A stretch of DNA of 64,000 bases. Source: Sediminitomix flava (GTDB taxonomy: Bacteria; Bacteroidota; Bacteroidia; Cytophagales; Flammeovirgaceae). The stretch covers positions 124,001-188,000 of the forward strand of contig NZ_QGDO01000006.1 in assembly GCF_003149185.1 (NCBI RefSeq). The letters run 5' to 3'. Below the pieces are notes generated by a model. The model worked only from the letters and a program-made list of their open reading frames with translations. It was not told the origin of the DNA and ran no database searches. How positions within the stretch are numbered: position 1 is the first letter of the stretch; each line of letters opens with the position of its first letter. Shown piece by piece: positions 26,896-33,956 of the stretch. The translations under genes and the position numbers were made by a program.

Positions 26896-27759
26896 TTATC
26901 CTAAGTAAGGCTTCAAAGCTTTACTTCGTGATGTGTGACGAAGTCTTCGTATGGCTTTTTCTTTAATTTGACGAACTCTTTCACGTGTTAAGTTGAATTT
27001 TTCGCCAATCTCTTCAAGAGTCATAGAATGCTCTCCATTCAAACCAAAATACAATGTGATGACATCAGCTTCTCTTTTTGTAAGCGTCGAAAGCGCTCTT
27101 TGAACTTCTCTTCTAAGCGAGTCATTCATCAATTCTGTATCAGGCTTCTCTTCTTGATCATTCTCTAAGACGTCGTAGAGGTTGTTTTCTTCACCTTGTA
27201 CGAATGGAGCGTCCATTGAGACATGACGACCTGAAATTTTCATGGTGTCAACAACTTCATTAGTTGTTACATCAAGAACTTCAGCAAGCTCGTCTGGAGA
27301 TGGCTCACGCTCGTACTTTTGCTCTAACTCTGAGAATGTTTTTGAGATTTTGTTAAGAGATCCTACTCTGTTTAGTGGTAAACGTACAATTCTTGATTGT
27401 TCAGCTAGTGCTTGAAGAATTGACTGTCTAATCCACCATACAGCATAAGAGATAAATTTGAAACCACGAGTTTCATCAAAACGTTGAGCAGCTTTGATAA
27501 GACCAAGGTTTCCTTCATTAATCAAATCACCAAGAGAAAGACCTTGGTTTTGATATTGTTTAGCCACCGAAACCACAAAACGTAAGTTTGCTTTTGTAAG
27601 CTTTTCCAAAGCTCTTTGATCGCCTTCACGGATTCGCTTAGCCAATTCCACTTCTTCATCGGGTGTCAATAGATCGACTTTACCAATTTCTTGAAGATAC
27701 TTGTCTAGTGATTGCGATTCCCTGTTGGTGATCTGCTTACTAATCTTGAGTTGTCTCAT
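26896..27759 (-). CDS. rpoD: primary sigma factor (sigma-70), Bacteroidota type
   Basis: A 287-residue housekeeping sigma factor. Region 1.2 begins [16 protein letters not shown]; region 2 carries [35 protein letters not shown] and [13 protein letters not shown]; region 3 and region 4 follow, ending with [27 protein letters not shown]. Region 1.1 is absent, as is usual for this phylum, whose RpoD reads TAnnTTTG/TTG promoters. Such boxes recur throughout this window. A candidate -7 box lies about 85 nt upstream. Confidence 0.97.
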   Translation of the reverse strand: MRQLKISKQITNRESQSLDKYLQEIGKVDLLTPDEEVELAKRIREGDQRALEKLTKANLRFVVSVAKQYQNQGLSLGDLINEGNLGLIKAAQRFDETRGFKFISYAVWWIRQSILQALAEQSRIVRLPLNRVGSLNKISKTFSELEQKYEREPSPDELAEVLDVTTNEVVDTMKISGRHVSMDAPFVQGEENNLYDVLENDQEEKPDTELMNDSLRREVQRALSTLTKREADVITLYFGLNGEHSMTLEEIGEKFNLTRERVRQIKEKAIRRLRHTSRSKALKPYLG

Positions 27760-27843
27760 TAGATGGTGCCTTTAATATAATTTGTGATAATTAGTGCCTT
27801 GTTAACGAGTCGTTCTTTTGAATAGTTCTTGAATTTTCTAAAC

Positions 27844-27851
27844 CAAACTTA
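27844..27851 (-). promoter_or_regulatory. -7 promoter element of rpoD
   Basis: The minus strand reads TAAGTTTG, an exact TAnnTTTG, 84 nt before the rpoD start. No -33 TTG at standard spacing. Confidence 0.4.
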
Positions 27852-28051
27852 ACAACTACAATAGTTGGTTAGTGTTTGAAAAAAAAGACCTTTTGTATAG
27901 AATAATAATGGCTATGTCCTATAAATTCATCGGATGAATAAACTGTTTCTTTTTTTTATAAATCGAAAGTGTTCGAACTATTTTTAATAAAGAAGCCTTT
28001 CATTCTACAGTAAAATCTCTTTTTCTTCTAACCTTTGGCGAAAACGTACAA

Positions 28052-28080
28052 AACAGGAACCGTTATTCACAGCTCCTGTT
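28052..28080 (-). terminator. hairpin terminator of pnp
   Basis: AACAGGAAC (28052-28060) pairs with GCTCCTGTT (28072-28080) with one mismatch; T-rich on the minus-strand 3' side. Confidence 0.6.
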
Positions 28081-28162
28081 CTGCTAGCTTTATTTCTATA
28101 TTTATAACGTTAATATCTAGGATTATTGTCCATTTTAACGTATGAAACTTTCTAAATATTTC

Positions 28163-30421
28163 TTATCTGCGTCCTCTGCCGTCTCTGTCTCTACCGTTTC
28201 CTCCATCTCTACGTGGTCCACGGTCACGACCTCCACCACGATTTTCTCTTTCACGACGGTCTCCGCCACCTCTACGAGGTTCACGTTCTACATAACCTTC
28301 TGGCTTTGGAAGTAAAACTTTTCTTGATAGACGGAATTTACCAGTTTTTTGGTCAATCTCTACCAATTTTACTTTTACTTCTTCTCCAATTTCCATTAAG
28401 CCATCCATAGACTCGATACGCTCCCAAGAAATTTCAGAGATGTGAAGAAGTCCTTCTTTACCTCTCATGAATTCAACGAAAGCTCCGAATGGTTGGATAG
28501 ATGTTACTTTACCTTCATAAACAGTTCCTGCTTCAGGTACAGCTACAATCTCGTTCACCCATTTCTTAGCCGCTTCCATTTTTTCTTGGTCACTAGCGAA
28601 GATATTAACAAGTCCTGCATCTTCAATTTCTTCAATCACAACAGTTGCTTCTGTTACTTTTTGAATCTCTTGAACAACTTTACCACCAGGACCAATTACA
28701 GCACCAATCATATCTTTCTCGATTCTGATTGATTCGCATCTTGGAGTGTGAGGCTTCAAGTCAGGTCTTGCTGCTTCAATTTCTGCATCCATGATGTCCA
28801 AGATGTGAAGACGACCTTCGTTAGCTTGCTTCAAAGCAGTAGTCAGTACTTCGTAAGAAAGACCGTCTACTTTGATATCCATTTGACATGCAGTAATACC
28901 GTCTCTTGTACCAGTAACTTTGAAGTCCATGTCTCCTAGGTGATCTTCATCTCCTAAGATATCTGAAAGAATAGCATAGTTTCCAGTTTCAGGGTCTGAG
29001 ATCATACCCATTGCGATACCAGAAACACCACCTTTGATTGGCACACCAGCATCCATTAGAGCAAGAGAACCCGCACAAACAGTAGCCATAGAAGACGAAC
29101 CGTTTGATTCTAGGATGTCAGATACAATACGAATTGTATATGGATTATCCTCGTCAGAAGGAACAACTTTAGATAAAGCTCTGTGAGCAAGGTTACCGTG
29201 ACCAATCTCACGACGTCCAGGACCTCTATTTGGTTTTACCTCTTTTGTAGAGAAACCAGGGAAGTTATAGTGAAGGATAAATTTATTAGTACCTTGAACC
29301 ATAGCTCCATCAATCATTTGCTCGTCAAGCTTAGTACCAAGCGTAACAGTTGTCAATGATTGAGTTTCACCTCTAGTGAATAGAGCAGAACCATGTGCTG
29401 AAGGAAGTAAATCTATTTCAGGAACAATTTGACGAACTTCAGTCAATTGACGTCCATCCAAACGAATGCGGTCATTCAATACAAGATCACGAGCCGCTTT
29501 CTTTTCAACTTTACCTAAGTATTTTTTGATCAACCCGAAGTCGATTGAATCATCATCTTCAGGGAAAGTTGCGATATATTCGTCTTTAACCGCTGTAAGA
29601 GCAGCTTTACGGATATGCTTTTCTTTGATTGTTTGCTTAACTACTTCGTAGAACTTGTCGTAAGTGTCAGCAAAAACTTTTTCTTTCAATTCTTCATCTG
29701 AAGGAGGGGTTGAATACGCTCTTTTTTGCGTTGTTCCAGCTAGTTCAGATAGCTCAAGTTGGGCAGCACATTGTACTTTAATCGCCTCGTGAGCTTCTTT
29801 GATAGCCTCAACCATATCTTCTTCAGATACTTCGTTCATTTCTCCCTCAACCATCATAATGTTTTCGGCAGTACCGGCAACAATTAGGTCTAGGTCAGAA
29901 CCATCCATTTGAGCTGGAGTAGGGTTGATGATGTGAGCACCATCTTTTTTGATTACTCTAACTTCAGAAATAGGCTCTAGTACAGGGATATCTGATACTG
30001 CAAGTGCACAAGATGCCGCCAATGCTGCAAGCGCATCTGGTTGAGCTTCTTGGTCTGCAGAAATCATATAAATATTGATTTGCGTATCGCAATGGTAGTC
30101 ATCTGGGAAAAGAGGTCTGATTGCTCTGTCTACAAGACGGCAAATCAAAACTTCTCTATCACTTAATTTACCCTCTCTTTTTAGGAATCCTCCAGGAATT
30201 TTACCTGCAGAAGCAAATTTTTCTTGATAATCGACTGATAATGGTAGAAAATCGACGCCTTCTCTCATGTCTGGAGTAGCTACTACTGTAGCCAATAACA
30301 TGGTGTCGCCCATTCTTAATACAACAGAACCGTCTGCTTGTCTTGCCATCTTCCCTGATTCGATATGAATCTCACGGCCATCAGGGAGCGCAATTGTTTT
30401 AGAAATTATGTTTTCAAACAT
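28163..30421 (-). CDS. pnp: polynucleotide phosphorylase (polyribonucleotide nucleotidyltransferase)
   Basis: A 752-residue 3'-5' phosphorolytic exoribonuclease. Two RNase PH domains (about 1-240 and 310-540, with [21 protein letters not shown] and [15 protein letters not shown]) flank an alpha-helical linker; KH (about 555-615, [15 protein letters not shown]) and S1 (about 620-690, [15 protein letters not shown]) follow. The final ~45 residues are an Arg/Gly/Asp-rich disordered tail ([14 protein letters not shown] and similar), longer than in E. coli, likely an extra RNA contact. It lies downstream of rpsO, the same order as in E. coli, but has its own -7 box at 30468-30475. Confidence 0.97.
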   Translation of the reverse strand: MFENIISKTIALPDGREIHIESGKMARQADGSVVLRMGDTMLLATVVATPDMREGVDFLPLSVDYQEKFASAGKIPGGFLKREGKLSDREVLICRLVDRAIRPLFPDDYHCDTQINIYMISADQEAQPDALAALAASCALAVSDIPVLEPISEVRVIKKDGAHIINPTPAQMDGSDLDLIVAGTAENIMMVEGEMNEVSEEDMVEAIKEAHEAIKVQCAAQLELSELAGTTQKRAYSTPPSDEELKEKVFADTYDKFYEVVKQTIKEKHIRKAALTAVKDEYIATFPEDDDSIDFGLIKKYLGKVEKKAARDLVLNDRIRLDGRQLTEVRQIVPEIDLLPSAHGSALFTRGETQSLTTVTLGTKLDEQMIDGAMVQGTNKFILHYNFPGFSTKEVKPNRGPGRREIGHGNLAHRALSKVVPSDEDNPYTIRIVSDILESNGSSSMATVCAGSLALMDAGVPIKGGVSGIAMGMISDPETGNYAILSDILGDEDHLGDMDFKVTGTRDGITACQMDIKVDGLSYEVLTTALKQANEGRLHILDIMDAEIEAARPDLKPHTPRCESIRIEKDMIGAVIGPGGKVVQEIQKVTEATVVIEEIEDAGLVNIFASDQEKMEAAKKWVNEIVAVPEAGTVYEGKVTSIQPFGAFVEFMRGKEGLLHISEISWERIESMDGLMEIGEEVKVKLVEIDQKTGKFRLSRKVLLPKPEGYVEREPRRGGGDRRERENRGGGRDRGPRRDGGNGRDRDGRGRR

Positions 30422-30467
30422 GTTTTATTACTTATAATGCTTTCTTTCTTACATCGAGTACGACCGT

Positions 30468-30475
30468 CAAAAGTA
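30468..30475 (-). promoter_or_regulatory. -7 promoter element of pnp
   Basis: The minus strand reads TACTTTTG, exact TAnnTTTG, 46 nt before the pnp start. No TTG at -33. Confidence 0.5.
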
Positions 30476-30694
30476 ATCTGGTTATGGGGAAATTCAGTAG
30501 AGAGGGACTGACTGTCTTAATATTCACCAGTATTTTGTGATCGACCAGTTAAATGACTTATCGTCAAATATACAGAGGTTTCTGAATAAAATATCTTATC
30601 CAGAAAATAAATCCACTAAAAGAGTATAAAAAATAGGATAAAGAGTGTTTGTGGATTTGAAGACAGATCTATTCTATAATTTTAAGGGTATGAA

Positions 30695-30725
30695 AAAGGA
30701 ATCCTTTTGAAAAAAGGATTCCCTT
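30695..30725 (-). terminator. hairpin terminator of rpsO
   Basis: GGAATCCTTTT and AAAAGGATTCC pair round a very short loop, with A/T-rich flanks giving a T-run on the minus strand. Confidence 0.8.
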
Positions 30726-30742
30726 TAGATCTATTCGAATGA

Positions 30743-31024
30743 TTACTTACGGATACCAAGTTCTTTGATAAGAGCTCTGTAACGCATAATGTCTTTCTTC
30801 GCTAGATAGTTAAGCATTTTACGACGCTTACCTACAAGTTTCAACAAACCAAGACGAGTTGCATTGTCTTTCTTGTTTTGTTTCAAGTGCTCAGTCAAGT
30901 GAGAAATTCTCAATGTGAACAAAGCGATTTGAGCTTCTGGAGAACCAGTATCAGTAGAACCTTTACCGTATTTCTCAAAAATAGCTTTTTTGTACTCTGG
31001 AGTTAAGTATTCGATATTTTCCAT
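30743..31024 (-). CDS. rpsO: 30S ribosomal protein S15
   Basis: A 93-residue primary 16S rRNA-binding protein. [35 protein letters not shown] and [13 protein letters not shown] are the four-helix S15 signature, with the conserved 16S-contacting residues. The N-terminus is about four residues longer than in E. coli. It is preceded by a full -33/-7 promoter and a ~110-nt leader with a small hairpin, which may be an autoregulatory site, and followed by its own terminator. Confidence 0.97.
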   Translation of the reverse strand: MENIEYLTPEYKKAIFEKYGKGSTDTGSPEAQIALFTLRISHLTEHLKQNKKDNATRLGLLKLVGKRRKMLNYLAKKDIMRYRALIKELGIRK

Positions 31025-31066
31025 TGTAAACTACAAATAATTTATAAATAAACTGAGAGTTCATTG

Positions 31067-31086
31067 CCTAGTAGCCAAGCTACAGG
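31067..31086 (-). promoter_or_regulatory. hairpin in the rpsO leader, possible S15 operator
   Basis: On the minus strand CCT-GTAGC, loop TTG, GCTAC-(T)-AGG forms an 8-bp stem with a single bulge. It lies between the promoter and the start codon of rpsO. S15 represses its own mRNA through leader structures in several bacteria; this assignment is inference. Confidence 0.35.
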
Positions 31087-31135
31087 GATTCAATCTATTC
31101 GCAGCATATTTATGTGTTAAACATAAAAACGGTCG

Positions 31136-31166
31136 CAAATATACGCGATTTATGTGTAAACTACAA
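31136..31166 (-). promoter_or_regulatory. rpsO promoter (TTG-N20-TATATTTG)
   Basis: Minus strand: TTG at 31166-31164, 20 nt spacer, TATATTTG at 31143-31136. This is the best-formed Bacteroidetes promoter in the window together with that of tatA. Confidence 0.75.
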
Positions 31167-31201
31167 GTTATTAATAGCTTAATACTTGCTAATCTAATTC
31201 A

Positions 31202-31744
31202 TTAACAGTCTAAAGACATCAAGACTTCTTTTTCTAAGCTTATGATATCAAAATGCCCATTCTGGTAAATAGCATAAGATGGAGGATAACCGCCTTTTGG
31301 TAGAGCAATTGAACCAGGGTTGATAAAGAAATAGTCGCTTTCCTTTTTTGCTACAGGTATATGTGTGTGCCCCGAGATGATAATGCTGTTTTTAGGAAGA
31401 GTAGGTAAATTTCCTTCATAATAAATATGGCCGTGAGTTAAGAACATTTTTTTATCTCTATCACAAAACCACGAATAGTCAGCCATTGTAGGATAATCGA
31501 GAAGCATCTGATCAACCTCCGAGTCACAATTTCCTCTAACGGCAATAAGCTTTTCTTTAAATGAGTTTAGACTATCAGCTACTTCTTGAGGGTTGTAGCC
31601 TTCAGGTAAGGGGTTTCTAGGTCCATGGTTGAGGGCATCACCAAGCATAATGATAAATTCGGGATTTTCATCTTCAATGATTGGTAACATCTTTTTTAGG
31701 GCAGTGGCTCCGCCATGAATATCTGAAATAAAAAGGATTTTCAT
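31202..31744 (-). CDS. yfcE: YfcE-type metallophosphodiesterase
   Basis: A 180-residue enzyme of the YfcE/MJ0936 group. Metal-binding motifs are SDIHGG (Asp8, His10), GDALNHGPR, RGNCD, THGH and SGHTH, all intact. Such proteins hydrolyse phosphodiesters in vitro; the natural substrate is uncertain. ISGHTHIP and NPGSIALPKGG are family hallmarks. It lies 27 nt downstream of the exosortase-associated membrane protein, across a 13-bp perfect inverted repeat, so co-transcription is possible but not shown. Confidence 0.88.
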   Translation of the reverse strand: MKILFISDIHGGATALKKMLPIIEDENPEFIIMLGDALNHGPRNPLPEGYNPQEVADSLNSFKEKLIAVRGNCDSEVDQMLLDYPTMADYSWFCDRDKKMFLTHGHIYYEGNLPTLPKNSIIISGHTHIPVAKKESDYFFINPGSIALPKGGYPPSYAIYQNGHFDIISLEKEVLMSLDC

Positions 31745-31754
31745 GATTGATGAG

Positions 31755-31783
31755 TTTTATTTGTAATGATATTACAAATAAAA
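31755..31783. repeat. perfect 13-bp inverted repeat before yfcE
   Basis: TTTTATTTGTAAT (31755-31767), loop GAT, ATTACAAATAAAA (31771-31783). It overlaps the stop codon of the upstream membrane-protein gene and lies 10 nt before yfcE. It lacks a following T-run, so it may be an operator or mRNA hairpin rather than a terminator. Confidence 0.6.
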
Positions 31784-32596
31784 GCTTTTTATCAGATGTA
31801 GTAAGCTAATAAAACCTGCGAGGAAGGAAAACCTTGACCAAGACCATTCGGATAAGGTAGCTACTTTATAGATTTTTACTTCCCTATTTAAAGGAATTCT
31901 ATTTTGAATGAGAAGTACTGAAATTCCGATGAAAAACCACTGTATTAAATTGTATGTTTGATAAAAGTAAGGGTCGAATAAGAATACTACTGAAATGATA
32001 AGGTAAGGTACAAGTGTAATAGCTCTGAGGTAAAATAAAGCATTTTTTCTTTCTCTTACGCGTCTTGTTGCTGCCAATGAAAGAAATGGTTTAACAAGAG
32101 TTTTACTGATAAGAATAAGTCCTAATACGCTGCTGAGGGCTAAGATGATATATACAATTCGGGCGAGATAACTGTTATCCATCCAAGCCATAGCTAAACC
32201 TAGCTCGCGCATATATAGATTAGCATAGAATAAGTCAGTTACAATTTCACTTATACTGATGAGGTGAACCCATAAAACAATACTAGCAAGTGCTACTGAC
32301 TTACGAAGACTCCAATTATAAATTCTACGGCTAATTACCGCAAGAAAAAAAGTAAAGATGCTACCGATCGAGTGAGTGAGTATGATTTCTGATTTCTGCC
32401 AACCATGCTGAGGTCTAAGAATCGTTACACTCAACTTATCGAGTTCGTAAGGCATATCTAGAAACTCTGCCATTCCAATCTTTGCACATAGGGCTAAAAT
32501 GTGAACAAAGTAGAAAGAAAATGCCAAGCAAAGTGACATATTAATGATAAGTAGTTTAATCGGATCTTTTGATAGTATTGGGTTTAAGAGTCTCAT
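31772..32596 (-). CDS. polytopic membrane protein, exosortase (XrtX)-associated
   Basis: A 274-residue inner-membrane protein with about seven hydrophobic helices (for instance near 15-38, 75-90, 98-118, 145-165, 190-212, 216-232, 255-272). No enzymatic motif is recognised. Conserved-looking polar spots include RPQHGWQKSEIILTHS between helices 1 and 2 and a basic loop RRVRERKN. It follows the PID-CTERM and exosortase genes on the same strand, and a membrane protein of this kind is repeatedly found with exosortase X in Bacteroidota. Its role is unknown; partner, scaffold or carrier of a lipid donor are possibilities. A terminator lies between it and the PID-CTERM gene. Confidence 0.65.
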   Translation of the reverse strand: MRLLNPILSKDPIKLLIINMSLCLAFSFYFVHILALCAKIGMAEFLDMPYELDKLSVTILRPQHGWQKSEIILTHSIGSIFTFFLAVISRRIYNWSLRKSVALASIVLWVHLISISEIVTDLFYANLYMRELGLAMAWMDNSYLARIVYIILALSSVLGLILISKTLVKPFLSLAATRRVRERKNALFYLRAITLVPYLIISVVFLFDPYFYQTYNLIQWFFIGISVLLIQNRIPLNREVKIYKVATLSEWSWSRFSFLAGFISLLHLIKSFYL

Positions 32597-32679
32597 AAAA
32601 ACTATGAAGGAATAAAAAGTTGGATTATTACTTTCAATTTAAACTCTACAATCTAAAATGAAAAATAATTTTTCCTTTA

Positions 32680-32712
32680 AAAACAGATAAGAGCTTATTT
32701 CTTATCTGTTTT
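32680..32712 (-). terminator. terminator overlapping the 3' end of the PID-CTERM gene
   Basis: AAAACAGATAAG (32680-32691) pairs with CTTATCTGTTTT (32701-32712). On the minus strand a T5 follows. The last codons (Asp-Lys-Lys) form one arm and the stop codon sits in the loop. Confidence 0.75.
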
Positions 32713-32916
32713 TCTTTTACGCAAATGGTTGAGTCCATATGCAGCACCTGCAGCTAACAATGCAGATGCACCTCCATCTATAGGTACACCTGCACCACCA
32801 CCTTGTGGCCTGTCTTGAGCTTGATTTTGTATAGGAGGTGGAGGTGGAGGTCCTTGAGCGAGTACGCTGGAAAAGGGTAAAATTGAAAATAGAATGATAG
32901 TGTAAAGGAGTTTCAT
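32695..32916 (-). CDS. PID-CTERM sorting-signal protein, proline-rich
   Basis: Only 73 residues. Signal peptide 1-20 (ends SVLA), then QGPPPPPP and a Gln/Gly-rich stretch, then the C-terminal sorting signal: PID at 45-47, a Gly/Ala/Leu helix (GGASALLAAGAAYGL, 48-62) and a basic tail RKRKTDKK. This tripartite motif-helix-basic tail is the PID-CTERM signal found in Bacteroidota with exosortase-family proteins. Cleavage near PID would leave a mature peptide of roughly 25 residues. The exosortase gene is 94 nt upstream on the same strand. The protein may be a surface-displayed peptide, an adapter or a pheromone-like product; this is not known. Confidence 0.85.
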   Translation of the reverse strand: MKLLYTIILFSILPFSSVLAQGPPPPPPIQNQAQDRPQGGGAGVPIDGGASALLAAGAAYGLNHLRKRKTDKK

Positions 32917-33010
32917 AGGATAGTTTTTAGGTTTTGAAATTTGAGATAGGTAGAAATGAGGATTTGAGTGTCCATCATTAGGTATATTAAAGGATGTAGA
33001 TGTACTACTG

Positions 33011-33547
33011 TTAGACAGTAGTCGCTTGTTGATTGATTTTTACCCCACTAAAATAATTTGTCCATATCATCCACATACAGAAGATAATAAGATAGACGGC
33101 AATGGCGTAAGTGTATTTGTGGTTAAAATCAAAAGTCAGAGGGCTTTTTACATAATTGATCGCTAGAATCATTACCCTTAGAGCATTTGAAGCATAGATG
33201 AGTAAAACCCCTATCAGTCCGTAGCTGACTTTGGAAATGATTTTACCAGGAGAACTTCCAATAAAACCCAAGAATAAAACCATCAAAGAAAGACCATTAC
33301 AAGCGTGACCAATCCACACTGCAGGAATTTGATTTAGGAATACCTGATTTTTAACTCCATAAGCATCGTATCCAAAAAGTTGGAGTAGGTAGACACTAGA
33401 TACAGCAACACTTTCAGTTAACCAGATATCTAAATGTCCTGCAGGTTTTAACCAAAAAATATAAGTCGTTTGCCATAATAGATACAGCACGACTGCTCTT
33501 ATTAAAAATAAATGAAGAGAAGATAATTTGGGTAGGTGTATAGTCAT
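33011..33547 (-). CDS. exosortase-family transpeptidase (XrtX type)
   Basis: A 178-residue polytopic membrane protein with about five helices. The exosortase/archaeosortase catalytic triad is visible: Cys83 in GHACNGLSLM, Arg124 in SNALRVM and His143 in FNHKYTY, each at a membrane boundary. Such enzymes recognise C-terminal sorting signals, cleave after the motif and transfer the protein to a membrane or surface anchor. The adjacent PID-CTERM gene is the obvious substrate. It is short, without the extra C-terminal domains of larger exosortases. A -7 box lies 31 nt upstream of the start at 33547. Confidence 0.88.
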   Translation of the reverse strand: MTIHLPKLSSLHLFLIRAVVLYLLWQTTYIFWLKPAGHLDIWLTESVAVSSVYLLQLFGYDAYGVKNQVFLNQIPAVWIGHACNGLSLMVLFLGFIGSSPGKIISKVSYGLIGVLLIYASNALRVMILAINYVKSPLTFDFNHKYTYAIAVYLIIFCMWMIWTNYFSGVKINQQATTV

Positions 33548-33956
33548 ATGTGTTAGGTAATTAGGTTAAGGTTGATACAAATGTAATCTTTGATAGATTG
33601 AGTTTCTTTCAGATAAAGAGAAAAGCATTACATGGCAAAGGTCTAGTAGTTAAATATGTTTTCTTCGAAAAAATCGACTTGAGGCAGTATTTAATGACAT
33701 GTGTATTTATAAGGTAAACCTTTCAAGGGAAGTGTAAAAAGCCTTGTGCGAAGGTTTGAAACAAATCTGATCAAAGTTGTAGCTACTTGATAAATAATCT
33801 GTTTGATGTTTATTTAGTTTATACCCATAACACAATACACTGTTTAAATCAAGGGTAGTAATGTTTAATGGTAAATAATTTTAATCAGTGTTAGGCGTGG
33901 CATGATTTTGTCTAAATCTATTTTTACTATTTAGAAATACTGAACTTTTTAGTGGA
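33548..33956. other. divergent intergenic region, 409 nt
   Basis: It separates the exosortase and PAS-SpoIIE genes. Apart from the exosortase -7 box I see no repeat, ORF or recognisable operator. Confidence 0.5.
33578..33585 (-). promoter_or_regulatory. -7 promoter element of the exosortase operon
   Basis: The minus strand reads TACATTTG, exact TAnnTTTG, with the start codon 30 nt downstream. No TTG at -33 spacing. Confidence 0.5.

Larger units (their letters stand above)
27760..28162. other. intergenic region, 403 nt
   Basis: It holds the pnp terminator (28052-28080) and the rpoD leader. A near-palindrome AACGAGTCGTT lies around 27800. No gene is seen. Confidence 0.5.
30422..30742. other. 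rpsO-pnp intergenic region, 321 nt
   Basis: It holds the rpsO terminator and a pnp -7 box. In E. coli the pnp leader folds into a long RNase III-cleaved hairpin; I see no comparably long perfect hairpin here. Confidence 0.5.

Noticed and set aside
28213-29651. Plus-strand ORFs inside pnp
   Set aside because: They are antisense to a fully conserved pnp frame and have no recognisable features.
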